Source: Rhabditoides inermis
Taxonomy: Eukaryota > Nematoda > Chromadorea > Rhabditida > Rhabditidae
DNA length: 64,000 nt
Direction: 5' to 3'
NCBI GenBank assembly: GCA_963966185.1
Contig: CAWZYM010000089.1
Coordinates: forward strand, 434,001 to 498,000
Shown: positions 54,488-62,715 of the stretch, piece by piece
How positions within the stretch are numbered: the stretch's first letter is position 1
Layout: every line of letters starts with the position of its first letter
Program-made: the position numbers and the translations under genes
The notes under the pieces: model-generated
Database searches by the model: none
What the model saw: only the letters and a program-made list of their open reading frames with translations
What the model was told of the DNA's origin: nothing

Positions 54488-54692
54488 CATAGACAAAGGG
54501 AGGCTGCTTCCCGTTATCCCCGCTCCCTGCCCTCCTCCGCTCCCTTGCCTCCTCCGCGCATGTTCAGCCACATTGCGAGGGCAAGCGAGACGGCCGCCGC
54601 GGTGGCGATTTGCGCTGCAAAACGTATCGTTTGGTATACTTGGAAAACGTATCGTTTTGGTACATGTTGGACGATGTTTCGTCAGATTTAGG

Positions 54693-54758
54693 TGGGAGAG
54701 AGAGAAAGAGGTAGAGACAGGTAGAGAGAGGGAGAGGGAGAGGGAGGAAGAGAGAGAC
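54693..54758 (+). repeat. GA-rich microsatellite
   Basis: Imperfect (GA)n/(GGGA)n purine tract from GGGAGAGAGAGAAAG to GGAAGAGAGAGAC. Confidence 0.9.
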
Positions 54759-55304
54759 TACCCACCAGTGGTTAGAGGTGTGCTGGGTAGTATGTGTGTG
54801 AGTGGATGGAAGAGCTCCTTCCAACAGGTCCGTTCCGAGGGACAGTGGAAGCGACCGCGCGAGAGGGAGAACCTGCAGTATAGTTGTCTAATCTTCTTGT
54901 ATATTGTTCGTGTTTTTTACCTGGACTGTTCCGAAGACTTCTCGTACTCGTAGAATGTGGTCTTGATAGAAAGAGGCTTGGAAGATGCGGATGTGAGATC
55001 AATGTGGGAATAAGATTGTCTGAAAGGACAGATTTAATACGTTTATGTTTCTCAAATCAGTTTTTTTTATCAATTATAAGAACAAATCCATGTAGTGATC
55101 CATTGAACAATGTTTCTTTCTGGGTAATATTTCTTATAAAGGATTGTTAGAACGCAGGAATGTTCAACTGTTCAGTTTTAACCGACTTGACGAAAACTCC
55201 GTAGATGACGCCGTCTCTATGGGCCATGATGAGTTCCAGTTGGGTGGGGAGGAAGCAGCCAGTCTCGGAAGAGGGGACGATCGGAGAGGGCATTCTGGAA
55301 GAAG

Positions 55305-55480
55305 TCTCTCTCTCTCTTTCTTTATCTCTCTTTCTCTCTTTCTCTCTTCTCTCTCTCTCTCACTCACTTTCTCTCTCTTCTTTCTCCTCTCTATCTTCTC
55401 GCTCTCCTCTCTCTCTCCTCTCTCTCATTCTCTCTCTCCCCCCCTCTCTCTCTCTCTTTCTTTCTCTCTCCCTCTCTTTC

Positions 55481-55533
<53 letters not shown>

Positions 55534-55534
55534 C
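55305..55534 (+). repeat. CT-rich microsatellite, 230 bp
   Basis: Imperfect (CT)n with TTTC and CCTC interruptions, ending in a pure CT run of about 40 bp and (TTTC)n. It produces long Ser/Leu-rich spurious ORFs on the + strand and Arg/Glu-rich ones on the - strand. Confidence 0.95.
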
Positions 55535-55890
55535 GCCACTCACTCTACAACTGGAACATCGCACTGGTCGCAATTGCAGAGTGTGGCGGAAGATGGTATG
55601 GCAGAGGACCGGAGAGATGCAGTGGATTGCAGCAGAGAGGAGCAGGACTGGAAATAACATATTGGTGCAATCTTATTAACGGTGGAATGTTTATATCATA
55701 TAACGATACTCAAAACGCATTCAAAAGACACTGGATGGTTGTGTTATGAGGAGACTGATCACACTTTCACAGAGTTCTCACCGTCACTCCTTTCACAGTG
55801 AGAATGCACGGTGTCGAGGAATTGACGAGGAAGTGGATAGAGGAATTGGACAGTGCGCACGCGCCAGATGCGTCTGAACAGTTTGAATTG

Positions 55891-56074
55891 CTCCCTCTCT
55901 CTCCATCCTCCTCTCCTCTCTCTTTCTCTCTATTTCCCTCTCTCTATCCTCCTCTCCTCTCCCCCCTCCCTCTCTCTCTCCTCTCTCTCTCCCTCTCTCT
56001 CCCTCCTACTCTCCTCTCTCTTTCTCTCTCTTTCCCTCTCTCTCCCTCTCTTTCTCCCTCTCTCCATCTCTCTC
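55891..56074 (+). repeat. CT/CCT-rich microsatellite, 184 bp
   Basis: Interrupted (CT)n/(CCTCTC)n pyrimidine tract. It directly follows a short coding-like stretch at 55804-55890, so the ORF that spans both is mostly repeat. Confidence 0.93.
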
Positions 56075-56447
56075 ACCTGGACTCGGCCACCGCACCCCTC
56101 CCCGCACTGTCTCTCCCCTGCCGTAACCCGTGCAATTCACTGGCAGGGGAGGAGGGGTGGGCAGTGAGGGAGTGTCGAGAGACGGCAGGTGCAGCAGGGA
56201 GGATGGCGAGATGAACGCGCTGAATTTTTTTTGTGAATTATTTCTAAATGCATTATTGAAATTTCGATGATGTAGAATTGCCTTTTCTTTCCGGACACCA
56301 TTGGCTGGACACGCGATGGCAGCGCCACTTCGTCCGAGGGAATCTCGTGGTAGAGCGATTCAATGTAAGTCGGCCATCCCCCGATTACGGACAAAAAGGA
56401 CCAGCTAAAGTGATTAAATGATGGATGTGGTGGTCAAACTCACTCGA

Positions 56448-56455
56448 TTTCGAAA
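56448..56455. promoter_or_regulatory. TTTCGAAA palindrome upstream of MITD1 (distal)
   Basis: An 8-bp perfect palindrome about 480 bp before the MITD1 start. The same octamer lies at 56629 and three times upstream of the second MIT gene. Its role as a binding site is inferred only from this placement. Confidence 0.3.
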
Positions 56456-56628
56456 GGGATCTCCCATTCAGCTGTGACAGAAGAAATATAGAGTATTAGT
56501 AGAGTTAATATGAGTATATTCATAGTGAAATTGGTGAAGAATAATGTATCTGTGGAAATGACCTCTTTGACCCTCTCCTTTCATCCTCACCTCTCGGTTT
56601 CCATAGCAATTAGCACTGGGTCGCGCGT

Positions 56629-56636
56629 TTTCGAAA
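56629..56636. promoter_or_regulatory. TTTCGAAA palindrome upstream of MITD1 (proximal)
   Basis: Second copy, about 300 bp before the start codon, in the CpG-rich context CGCGCGTTTTCGAAATGG. Confidence 0.3.
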
Positions 56637-56775
56637 TGGTTCGCGTTAGGGCAAATTACTAGAAATGTTGATTCCGGTTTTTGTTGTTTTCTTCCGTAAT
56701 TTTATTTATGTGTTTGATTCATCTTATCTACGTTCACTCAAGCTTAACAGTCACAGTCCTGTATGAATCAGACCA

Positions 56776-56783
56776 TATAAAGA
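56776..56783 (+). promoter_or_regulatory. TATA-like element upstream of MITD1
   Basis: TATAAAGA in CCATATAAAGAAGC, 152 bp before the start codon. It is a plausible core promoter element by position only; no transcription start can be seen. Confidence 0.25.
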
Positions 56784-56920
56784 AGCACACGCGTTGTGCG
56801 ATGTTTGCGTTTCGAATTGATCGCTTCGGGCTCGCTGCAGGTTTTGCATCACATGACGCTCGCAATCTTGTTTCATCACTCGTATTGTTGTTTCTGCATC
56901 ACCTTCACACATTCAGATTC

Positions 56921-56938
56921 ATGGCCGAGATACGATGA
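56921..56938 (+). other. Five-codon upstream ORF overlapping the MITD1 start
   Basis: ATG GCC GAG ATA CGA TGA: the stop codon overlaps the MITD1 ATG as ATGA at 56935-56938. If included in the mRNA it could reduce initiation at the main start or allow reinitiation. The preceding CACATTCAG (56908-56916) could also be a splice acceptor in the 5' UTR, in which case the uORF would still lie in the exon. Confidence 0.4.
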
Positions 56939-59900
56939 CGTCAATCGAAGGTCTCATCAAGGAAGCCACGCCGCTCCTCGTCGCGGTGGGTTTAGTTTTA
57001 GTGATGTTTTTCACTGATTCTTAATCAACAATTCCAGGCTGTGGAGCATGACCGCGCGAAGCGGCCCAATGACGCGCTCACCGGGTACAAGCAGGGCATC
57101 GAACTGCTCGTCAACGCCACGAGGTGAGGTGACTGTATGACAGGAATTTATTGATCTGTTGAAAACGCACGGTTGTGAGCTAACTTTTTTTCGGATGTCA
57201 GAAGTGTTTCTTCTTCAACACATTATAGTAGTTTTTGCTGTATTGATATTGTGAAGATACCATTGCCGATTTCCAGGATGATGTCCGTTGACGACCCGCG
57301 CAAGGAGGGCATCAACCGCAACATCGCCAACTACCTCAACCGCGCCGAGGAGCTGGATCGCGACACGAACATACAGGTGCGCTCGATCACTCAATATGAA
57401 TAATATGCAGATGGATATTTATTGTACGCGAATCATGTGTGAAACGTGAACAGATGGAAATAAGATACGAACAAAGACAAAGCAAACATCGAGACGCGCA
57501 TGTTGCGTAAGGAATTGAAACAAAACGCACTGCGTCACATCGCCACTGATCAATGTTGGCCTTGCAGGTGCGAGTAGTGGAGCAGCGCCGGATCAAGGCC
57601 GACGAAACAGGACACGGCTACGACAAGATATTCGGAAAGGTGAGTTAGTCAGCGAACGCCAGATCGTACGTAGAGTATCTCATCATCTCCTCCAAAGCAA
57701 CTCTATTGCAGTGCCTCGACAACGATCTGACGGCCGTGCGCGTCCAAGACGCCTACATTGTCGCCCATCATCAGGTGCGTGTTTTCTGTTGTTCAAATCG
57801 GGCACGTTATCAAAACTAAACGAGTGATGTTCACTTCAAAGTGATGTTGAAGCGTGTGTGTGATTATTCAAAACCAGACAAACATTTATAAGCGGTTTAT
57901 TTAACAAAGAATCGCGGTTCGCTTCAATTTTTCTTCATTGCGGCGACTCAAACACGCGACCTTATTCGATGACGACTCAGTTTTCTGAAATTTCGAGTAG
58001 TTTCCCGTGTTCATATACCAACCCGCAACCCACCTTTAAGTTGTAATTGACTTAATGGTTCTTGTAAGTGGACGTGCTCTACTGCAACTGCTCCCGCGAC
58101 GCCTTCTTCTTTTCCTTGGCCCTCTTCTTGGCCTTCTTCTTGTTGTGCGACAGCTGCTCCTTGCTCACACCCTGTGCGGGCTCCTCGCCGTCCTTGGTGC
58201 CTCCGAACATGCCCTTGAAGAAGCCGGCGACGCTCGGCCTGCGAATCAGCATCGACTTCTTGGTTTTCTTGTCGCGATCCCGCTTCTCCTTGTCCTTCTT
58301 TTGCTTTTCGATGTCACACATGCTGCCCGTGCCCGCTGTTTCGTCCGGCATAGTCATCTGAAGCTGTAGGGAGCCTTCTTTCTTCTCCTCTTTCTCCTCT
58401 TTCTTCTCCTCCTTTTTCTCCTCTTTCTTCTCATCCTTCTTTTCGTCTTTCTTTTCTTGTTTTCTTTCTTGCTTCCTTTCTTCCCTTTCCTTCCTGTCTT
58501 CTCTCCGCGGCGGCATCGCTTCCTTACTCTTGTCCTTATCTTTCGATCTCCGAGGGGGTTTCTTCTCCTCTTCAACCGCCTCCTTGAACATGGTATCGTT
58601 TCCGGAGAACTCTTCCCGTTCAATCGTCTTGTCGTCTCCTTGCTCCTTGAATGACTCCTCCCATCCGGCGTTTTCCGCGGAGAACTCGCCCTTCTCAGTG
58701 AAGTCGCGCACGCCTCCGTCGTCCTTGGTCTCGTTGAACAGACCCATCTCCATCGAATACTCTCTCCGCTCCTCCTTGTTGTCGCCGAACACTGCATCCT
58801 TGATCCCGAGCAGCAGGTTCGTCCATGTCGGTGCCGCTGCCGTGGTGGCGTTGGATGGTGACTGGGCGACGGGAATCGAAGTCTGAATCGGTAATTGTTT
58901 TCGGAAGAGGCGGAAGAGGCCGCAGAGTGTACCTCTTTCTTCTCGCCGGCGATCGTCTTGCCGCCCCAGTTGAGCGGGACGAACTCGGGGCACGCTAGCA
59001 TCGTGTCCAACAAGTGAACCTCAAAGATCAATCATTGAGTGATCACAATGCCACCCGTACCTTGGCGGTATCTCTGTCGAGCACGAACTTGCGCAGCTCG
59101 TTGTCAATGGGCTCAGAGAGCTGGTCCGTCTTGTAGAGCGCCGTGTCAATGATGAAGTTCATCGACTTTTCGAGAAGTTCCAGAACCTAGTTCGCGTTGT
59201 GAAAAATGTCGTGGTATCTTGTATACCTTTGGACTGGGGTCGGTCATGTCGTGCGCGAAGAAATCGTGGAGCACTTTGTTCTGCTCCGAGTAGAGCGACT
59301 CCTCGAGCATGTTGCTCTCCTTGACGATCTTGAGTAGTCGCTTGGCCTGCGGATGCGCCTTGTCCGAGTCGTCCTTGTCTTTTTCCAAGTCGACGTCTTG
59401 CGTCTGCATGATCTTGTCGTCTTCCGCGTCGTCGCTGAAGAGCGGTTGGTTATGTGGCAATAATCGCACTTGATGATCTCACCGATCTTCTTCGACGTCT
59501 TGGTAGATGTCTGCCTTTTCCTTCTTGTGATCGTCGAACGCTTTGCGGACAAAGTCGTCTTTCTGCAAAGCACTCATCTACATATCTCCCATTGTACCAT
59601 CACACCTTTTTGACGACATTCGAGTTGGCGGTGTCGGAAGGAAGGATTGCCTTCTTGCGGGAGGGACGCCGTTTCTTCCGCACCTTCTTACCCTTTTCGA
59701 TATCGCCCTCGACCGCTTCGTAGTAGTTCTTGTCCACCTTGCCGCCAGGACCATCGCCAGTTCGCTTGTCGTCTTTCCACTTGAGCTGTGTTTGTCTCTA
59801 AAACAAATCGATCATAGACGTTTTCCATCATCTGCTTCTGCACACCTTTCCCTTGCTGACTGCCGGTCGCATCTTGTCCACCTTCTCGAACACAGTCGGA

Positions 59901-61878
59901 TCCTCGACGCCCACTTTGGGCAGCGACGCGATCCACGCGCGGCGCTCGCGATCCTCCGGGCTCTCCTTCTCGCACGTCGACTGAAGGGGTGCGGTAAGCT
60001 ACAGTAATCCAGGCCCAGTCACATACCGTGATGGCGAGCGGCACGTTGGACTTGGTGAATGCGCGGAACTTCATCTTGAGCAGGTTGCGCTTGTCGGCTG
60101 CTTTGTCTAAATAAATGAATGATCGCGATTCAACTGCGCCGCTATTACCTTCTTTCTTCTTCTTGCCGAACACCCAAAACGCTCCTTCGTCCTTGGCCGG
60201 CGACTGTGCAATCAGCTCCTTTTCCGGTGATCTGGCGTCGACGGATTTCGGCAGCTGCTCCTTTGAAAGGAGAATTTTCTTCTTCTTGGCCTCAGTGTTA
60301 GTCTTCTGCTCGCGACCAGTCTTGAGCCCTTCGCGACCCGTTTTGTTCTCGCGCCCAGTCTTGAGCTCGCGGCCAGTCTTAAAGTTGTGGTGACTCTCTT
60401 CTTATCATTCTACTCTCCAACTACTCTATAACTACTCGTAACTATCTCCGAATAGTCTAAATCCACTTCCAACTACTTTCGATTGCCCTCTAACAACAAA
60501 TCGAAAAAGGTTTCTGAAGAGGACCACACCTTGAGCTCGCGTCCCGTCTTGAGTTGTCTCTCCTTGGACGGTGACGCGACTGGCGAGCTGATGCCAATGT
60601 CGGGCTGCTCCTTGGACGCCGCCTTCTTGATGTCTTTCCGCGTCTTGTTGGTGGGCGGCGTTTCCTTGGACGGAGAGCGCTGGCCCTCTTTCGAAGGTGA
60701 GCGGATAGGGGAGCCGGACGGTTGCTGCGACTCTCTCGATCGTCGCGCGCTGGGGCGAGCCTCGGTCGCCGTCTTGGCGTCCTTTCCGCGGAGTCCCTCG
60801 AGTGAGCTCGACTTTGGCCGGCGCTCCCTGCCCTCTCTGGACGGTGACTGCGGCGGTTCCCGGGACGGCGACATGACTGGTTTCTCCTCGGAGTTGGGCT
60901 TGGCCCTGTCGGCTTTCTCCTTGGACGACGACAGCGGCGGCTTGGACTTCTCCTTACCCGCCTCGGGGGATTTTGGCGAGACCGGGTCCGCCATGGTGCC
61001 GAGGAGAGGTGGGGGAAGGGAGGAAGGGAAGGGCGACGACTCTCGATGCGGGCGGGGATGGGGAATGGTTGGGGGAGGGGAGAGGTCATTGCACAGTGGC
61101 GCAAGGTAGACGGACGGGCGATGCGAATGCATTCAAAGATGGTATTCTGAGATGGCAACATGGAAAAGACCCGTTTCAGATGCTGAACTTTGTGCGGTTC
61201 TGCGAGCTGGTTGTGTCGCGCGCCAAGAACGTGCGGTTGATCACACTGGTTACCGGTGAGTCTACCTTTCTCTCTGTCTCTGTCTCTGTCTCTGTCTCTG
61301 TCTCTGTCTCTGTCTCTGTCTCTGTCTCTGTCTCTGTCTCTGTCTCTGTCTCTGTCTCTGTCTCCGTCTCCGTCCCTGTCCCTGTCCCTGTCCCTGTCTC
61401 TCTCTCTCTCTCTCTCTCTCTTACCCCCCCCCCTCTTTCACTCCTTCCTTCATATAGAATGTGTGATTCCAGGAGAAGACGGTCGCTCGAACGACGCGGG
61501 CTTTGCGGAACTATCGAAGAGTCTGGAAACGAGAAAGATCAAGCTCACCGTCAAGTTCCAGGCACAGCTGCACGACAGAGAGATCAAGTGAATATTCCCC
61601 CATACTCTCTCTGTATGTCGCTTTCTCTTACTCGAAGTGACGAAGAGACGAGAGAGACGAGAGAGACGAGAGAGAGAGCGAGAGAAAGAGAGAGAGAAAG
61701 AGAGAAGTACTGTTGACATCGCGTCTCTAGGTTCAATAACGGCTGGGTGGTGAAGATCGGTCGCGGCCTGGACTACTTCAAGCGGGTCGACCGGTACGCA
61801 CTGGGCGCGTGCGACCTGAACCTCAAGCCCTGCCACGAGACGACTATTGATATCTACCGGCAGAAGGTCGACTGTTAA
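56935..61878 (+). CDS. MITD1: MITD1 homologue (MIT domain-containing protein 1), 8 exons, 236 aa
   Basis: Exons: 56935-56985, 57038-57123, 57277-57376, 57568-57639, 57712-57774, 61180-61255, 61473-61587, 61731-61878 (711 bp including TAA); all introns are GT-AG and the frame is kept throughout. Residues about 5-72 form a three-helix MIT domain ([31 protein letters not shown]). Residues about 90-236 match the MITD1 C-terminal phospholipase-D-like domain, with NFVRFCELV in exon 6, [13 protein letters not shown] across the exon 7/8 join, then IGRGLDYF and [10 protein letters not shown]. Length is close to the human protein (about 249 aa). In the family, MIT binds ESCRT-III tails and the C-terminal domain binds membrane, coordinating abscission at the midbody. 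Intron 5 (57775-61179) contains a whole antisense gene. The start was chosen as the first ATG giving the MIT helix; a short uORF overlaps it. Confidence 0.9.
57895..57900 (-). terminator. Candidate poly(A) signal of the antisense nested gene
   Basis: TTTATT on the + strand reads AATAAA on the - strand, in TTAAATAAACC, about 180 bp past the nested gene's stop codon. The 57775-58078 interval between MITD1 exon 5 and that stop has no other feature and is presumably its 3' UTR plus intron. Confidence 0.45.
58079..60994 (-). CDS. Unrecognised charged protein, 10 exons, 801 aa, nested in MITD1 intron 5
   Basis: Exons on the - strand, 5' to 3': 60994-60530, 60377-60149, 60106-60027, 59980-59846, 59797-59606, 59562-59483, 59434-59227, 59186-59061, 59019-58933, 58882-58079 (2,406 bp with TAG). 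All nine introns are GT-AG. Eight are 40-62 bp; the first is 152 bp. Residues 1-149 are Ser/Pro/Lys-rich with repeated SPSKE/SPSRE motifs, likely phosphosites. Residues 150-180 contain five TGRExK-type repeats. The middle (about 232-534) is a mixed, more globular-looking region, with [19 protein letters not shown] near 240-258 and [12 protein letters not shown] near 516-527. About 661-703 is an almost pure Lys/Glu/Arg run, probably a single alpha-helix or disordered linker, followed by RRPSVAGFF and a Lys-rich tail. There is no signal peptide or membrane segment. I recognise no family. An upstream in-frame ATG near 61132 exists, but ATGGCGGACCC at 60994 is the better start. Confidence 0.8.
61271..61433 (+). 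repeat. (TCTCTG)n hexamer array grading into (TC)n and poly-C, in MITD1 intron 6
   Basis: About 15 perfect TCTCTG hexamers run from 61271 to about 61360, then TCTCCG and TCCCTG variants to about 61396, then (TC)n to 61421 and a nine-C run at about 61425-61433. It fills most of the 217-bp intron, starting 15 bp after the donor. The Ser/Val- and Ser/Leu-rich ORFs here are intronic. Confidence 0.95.
61644..61707 (+). repeat. GA-rich microsatellite in MITD1 intron 7
   Basis: (GAGAGAC)n grading into (GA)n with GAAAG interruptions, just before the exon 8 acceptor at 61729-61730. It is purine-rich where a polypyrimidine tract is usual, leaving only TGACATCGCGTCTCTAG as the 3' splice region. Confidence 0.9.
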
Positions 61879-61936
61879 AAAGGATTGGTATTCTTTTCTC
61901 GAGACGACCATTGATATCGACTGGCAGAAGGTCGAC
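61836..61936 (+). repeat. Duplicated MITD1 3' coding end in the 3' UTR
   Basis: 61836-61872 (the codons for [12 protein letters not shown]) recurs at 61900-61936, 64 bp on, with 34 of 37 bases identical. The similarity continues loosely through the stop region (GTCGACTGTTAAAAAG versus GTCGACTGTTGAGAAG, with a further small CGTCGAC duplication in the second copy). The second copy lies past the TAA and is not translated. Confidence 0.85.
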
Positions 61937-62537
61937 CGTCGACTGTTGAGAAGTTGCTATTAGTCTGATGCTGGCCTGACTTGTATTTTCTATATGTCAC
62001 GAGATTTCTACAGACAGTGAAACTTTCCTACTTTGGTCAAATATGTGGTCAGTCAGACAGTCTCCCTTTGCTCACTCGAATACTGTAGAATTTCCTCTAT
62101 TTTGAATGGGTATGTATGTGTTTGTGTGGTGATTCGCTAGTGATCACGTTTGTATTTTGCATTTTTGTAAATATTATGATTGTATAAAAGTTTTTTATCA
62201 ATATTATTCTCGCTTATGTATGATAATGCGGAGACTTGACGTTATCACTACGTTTTGATATCTTAACTGTGGTTTGCTTCTAATGTGATTGAAAAATGCA
62301 TGTTTTCAGAGTTGTATGCGATTGGGGCTTTTTAGTAAACGCGTGCGGCTGAAATAAGGTGAGCGATCTTTTTGATTGGAACGGCCGAATGGCCCCTCCT
62401 GCCTTTTCGAAACGTTTCGAAACGTTGCGCAACTGGTCGCGTCTCGATCCCGGCAATTTTCGAAAAGAGAGTAATTCACGTCCGTGCCACACCGCTACAC
62501 CTTCAACCATGCCGTTCAGGTTTTGCATTTCCTATTT
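61879..62537. other. Intergenic region between the two MIT genes
   Basis: This contains the MITD1 3' UTR, with the duplicated C-terminal codons and no clear AATAAA, then an AT-rich stretch with TATAAAAG at 62183-62190. A CpG-rich block at about 62370-62470 carries TTTCGAAA palindromes. Predicted ORFs of 75-82 codons at 62280-62599 lack any recognisable similarity and overlap the likely promoter. Confidence 0.5.
62405..62422. promoter_or_regulatory. 18-bp perfect palindrome with two TTTCGAAA copies
   Basis: TTTCGAAACGTTTCGAAA is its own reverse complement. It lies about 125 bp before the second MIT gene's start, and a further TTTCGAAA follows at 62458-62465. The centre is AACGTT. Placement in a CpG-rich proximal upstream region suggests a transcription-factor site or tandem dimer site. 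Confidence 0.45.
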
Positions 62538-62546
62538 ATGCAAATC

Positions 62547-62684
62547 ATGGGGCAAACGGCCGACGACTATATCAACGCGGCTCGCCGATTACTAGATGAG
62601 GTGAGGACGTTTTAAAAATGTGATTGTTACGCAGTTGATGTAGTCGAAGACTGCCTCATAATGAAGAGAAAAAATGGTAGTGTT

Positions 62685-62715
<31 letters not shown>

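Larger units (their letters stand above)
54116..56934. other. Gene-poor region between satellites and MITD1
   Basis: I see no supportable gene in 2.8 kb. It holds a possible 12-bp direct-repeat pair (54118 and 54476), two copies of an AAAACGTATCGTTT dyad (54619 and 54644), and one GA-rich and two CT-rich tracts. Two short coding-like stretches are too weak to call: + strand 55804-55890, reading MHGVEELTRKW and onwards, and - strand about 55160-55297, reading LELIMAHRDGVIYG in part. The ORFs of 100-200 codons across 55144-56214 are read through CT repeats. The last 500 bp before 56935 probably hold the MITD1 promoter and 5' UTR. Confidence 0.6.

Noticed and set aside
55144..56214. Ser/Leu-rich and Arg/Glu-rich ORFs of 67-201 codons
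   Set aside because: Most of their length is CT/GA microsatellite read in different frames.
58354..59031. 225-codon - strand ORF overlapping the nested gene's last exons
   Set aside because: Only its first part (58933-59019) is in the spliced frame. Past the donor it becomes Arg/Lys-rich out-of-frame reading of the last exon.
60483..61109. 208-codon + strand ORF opposite the nested gene's first exon
   Set aside because: It is a shadow of the GC-rich exon; the - strand has the spliceable frame with GT-AG junctions continuing through ten exons.
61256..61591. SLSLSL-type ORF and its neighbour
   Set aside because: It is the (TCTCTG)n intron of MITD1 plus out-of-frame exon 7.
62280..62599. Three overlapping ORFs of 75-82 codons before the second MIT gene
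   Set aside because: They conflict with each other, show no recognisable motifs, and lie over the likely promoter and first exon in other frames.
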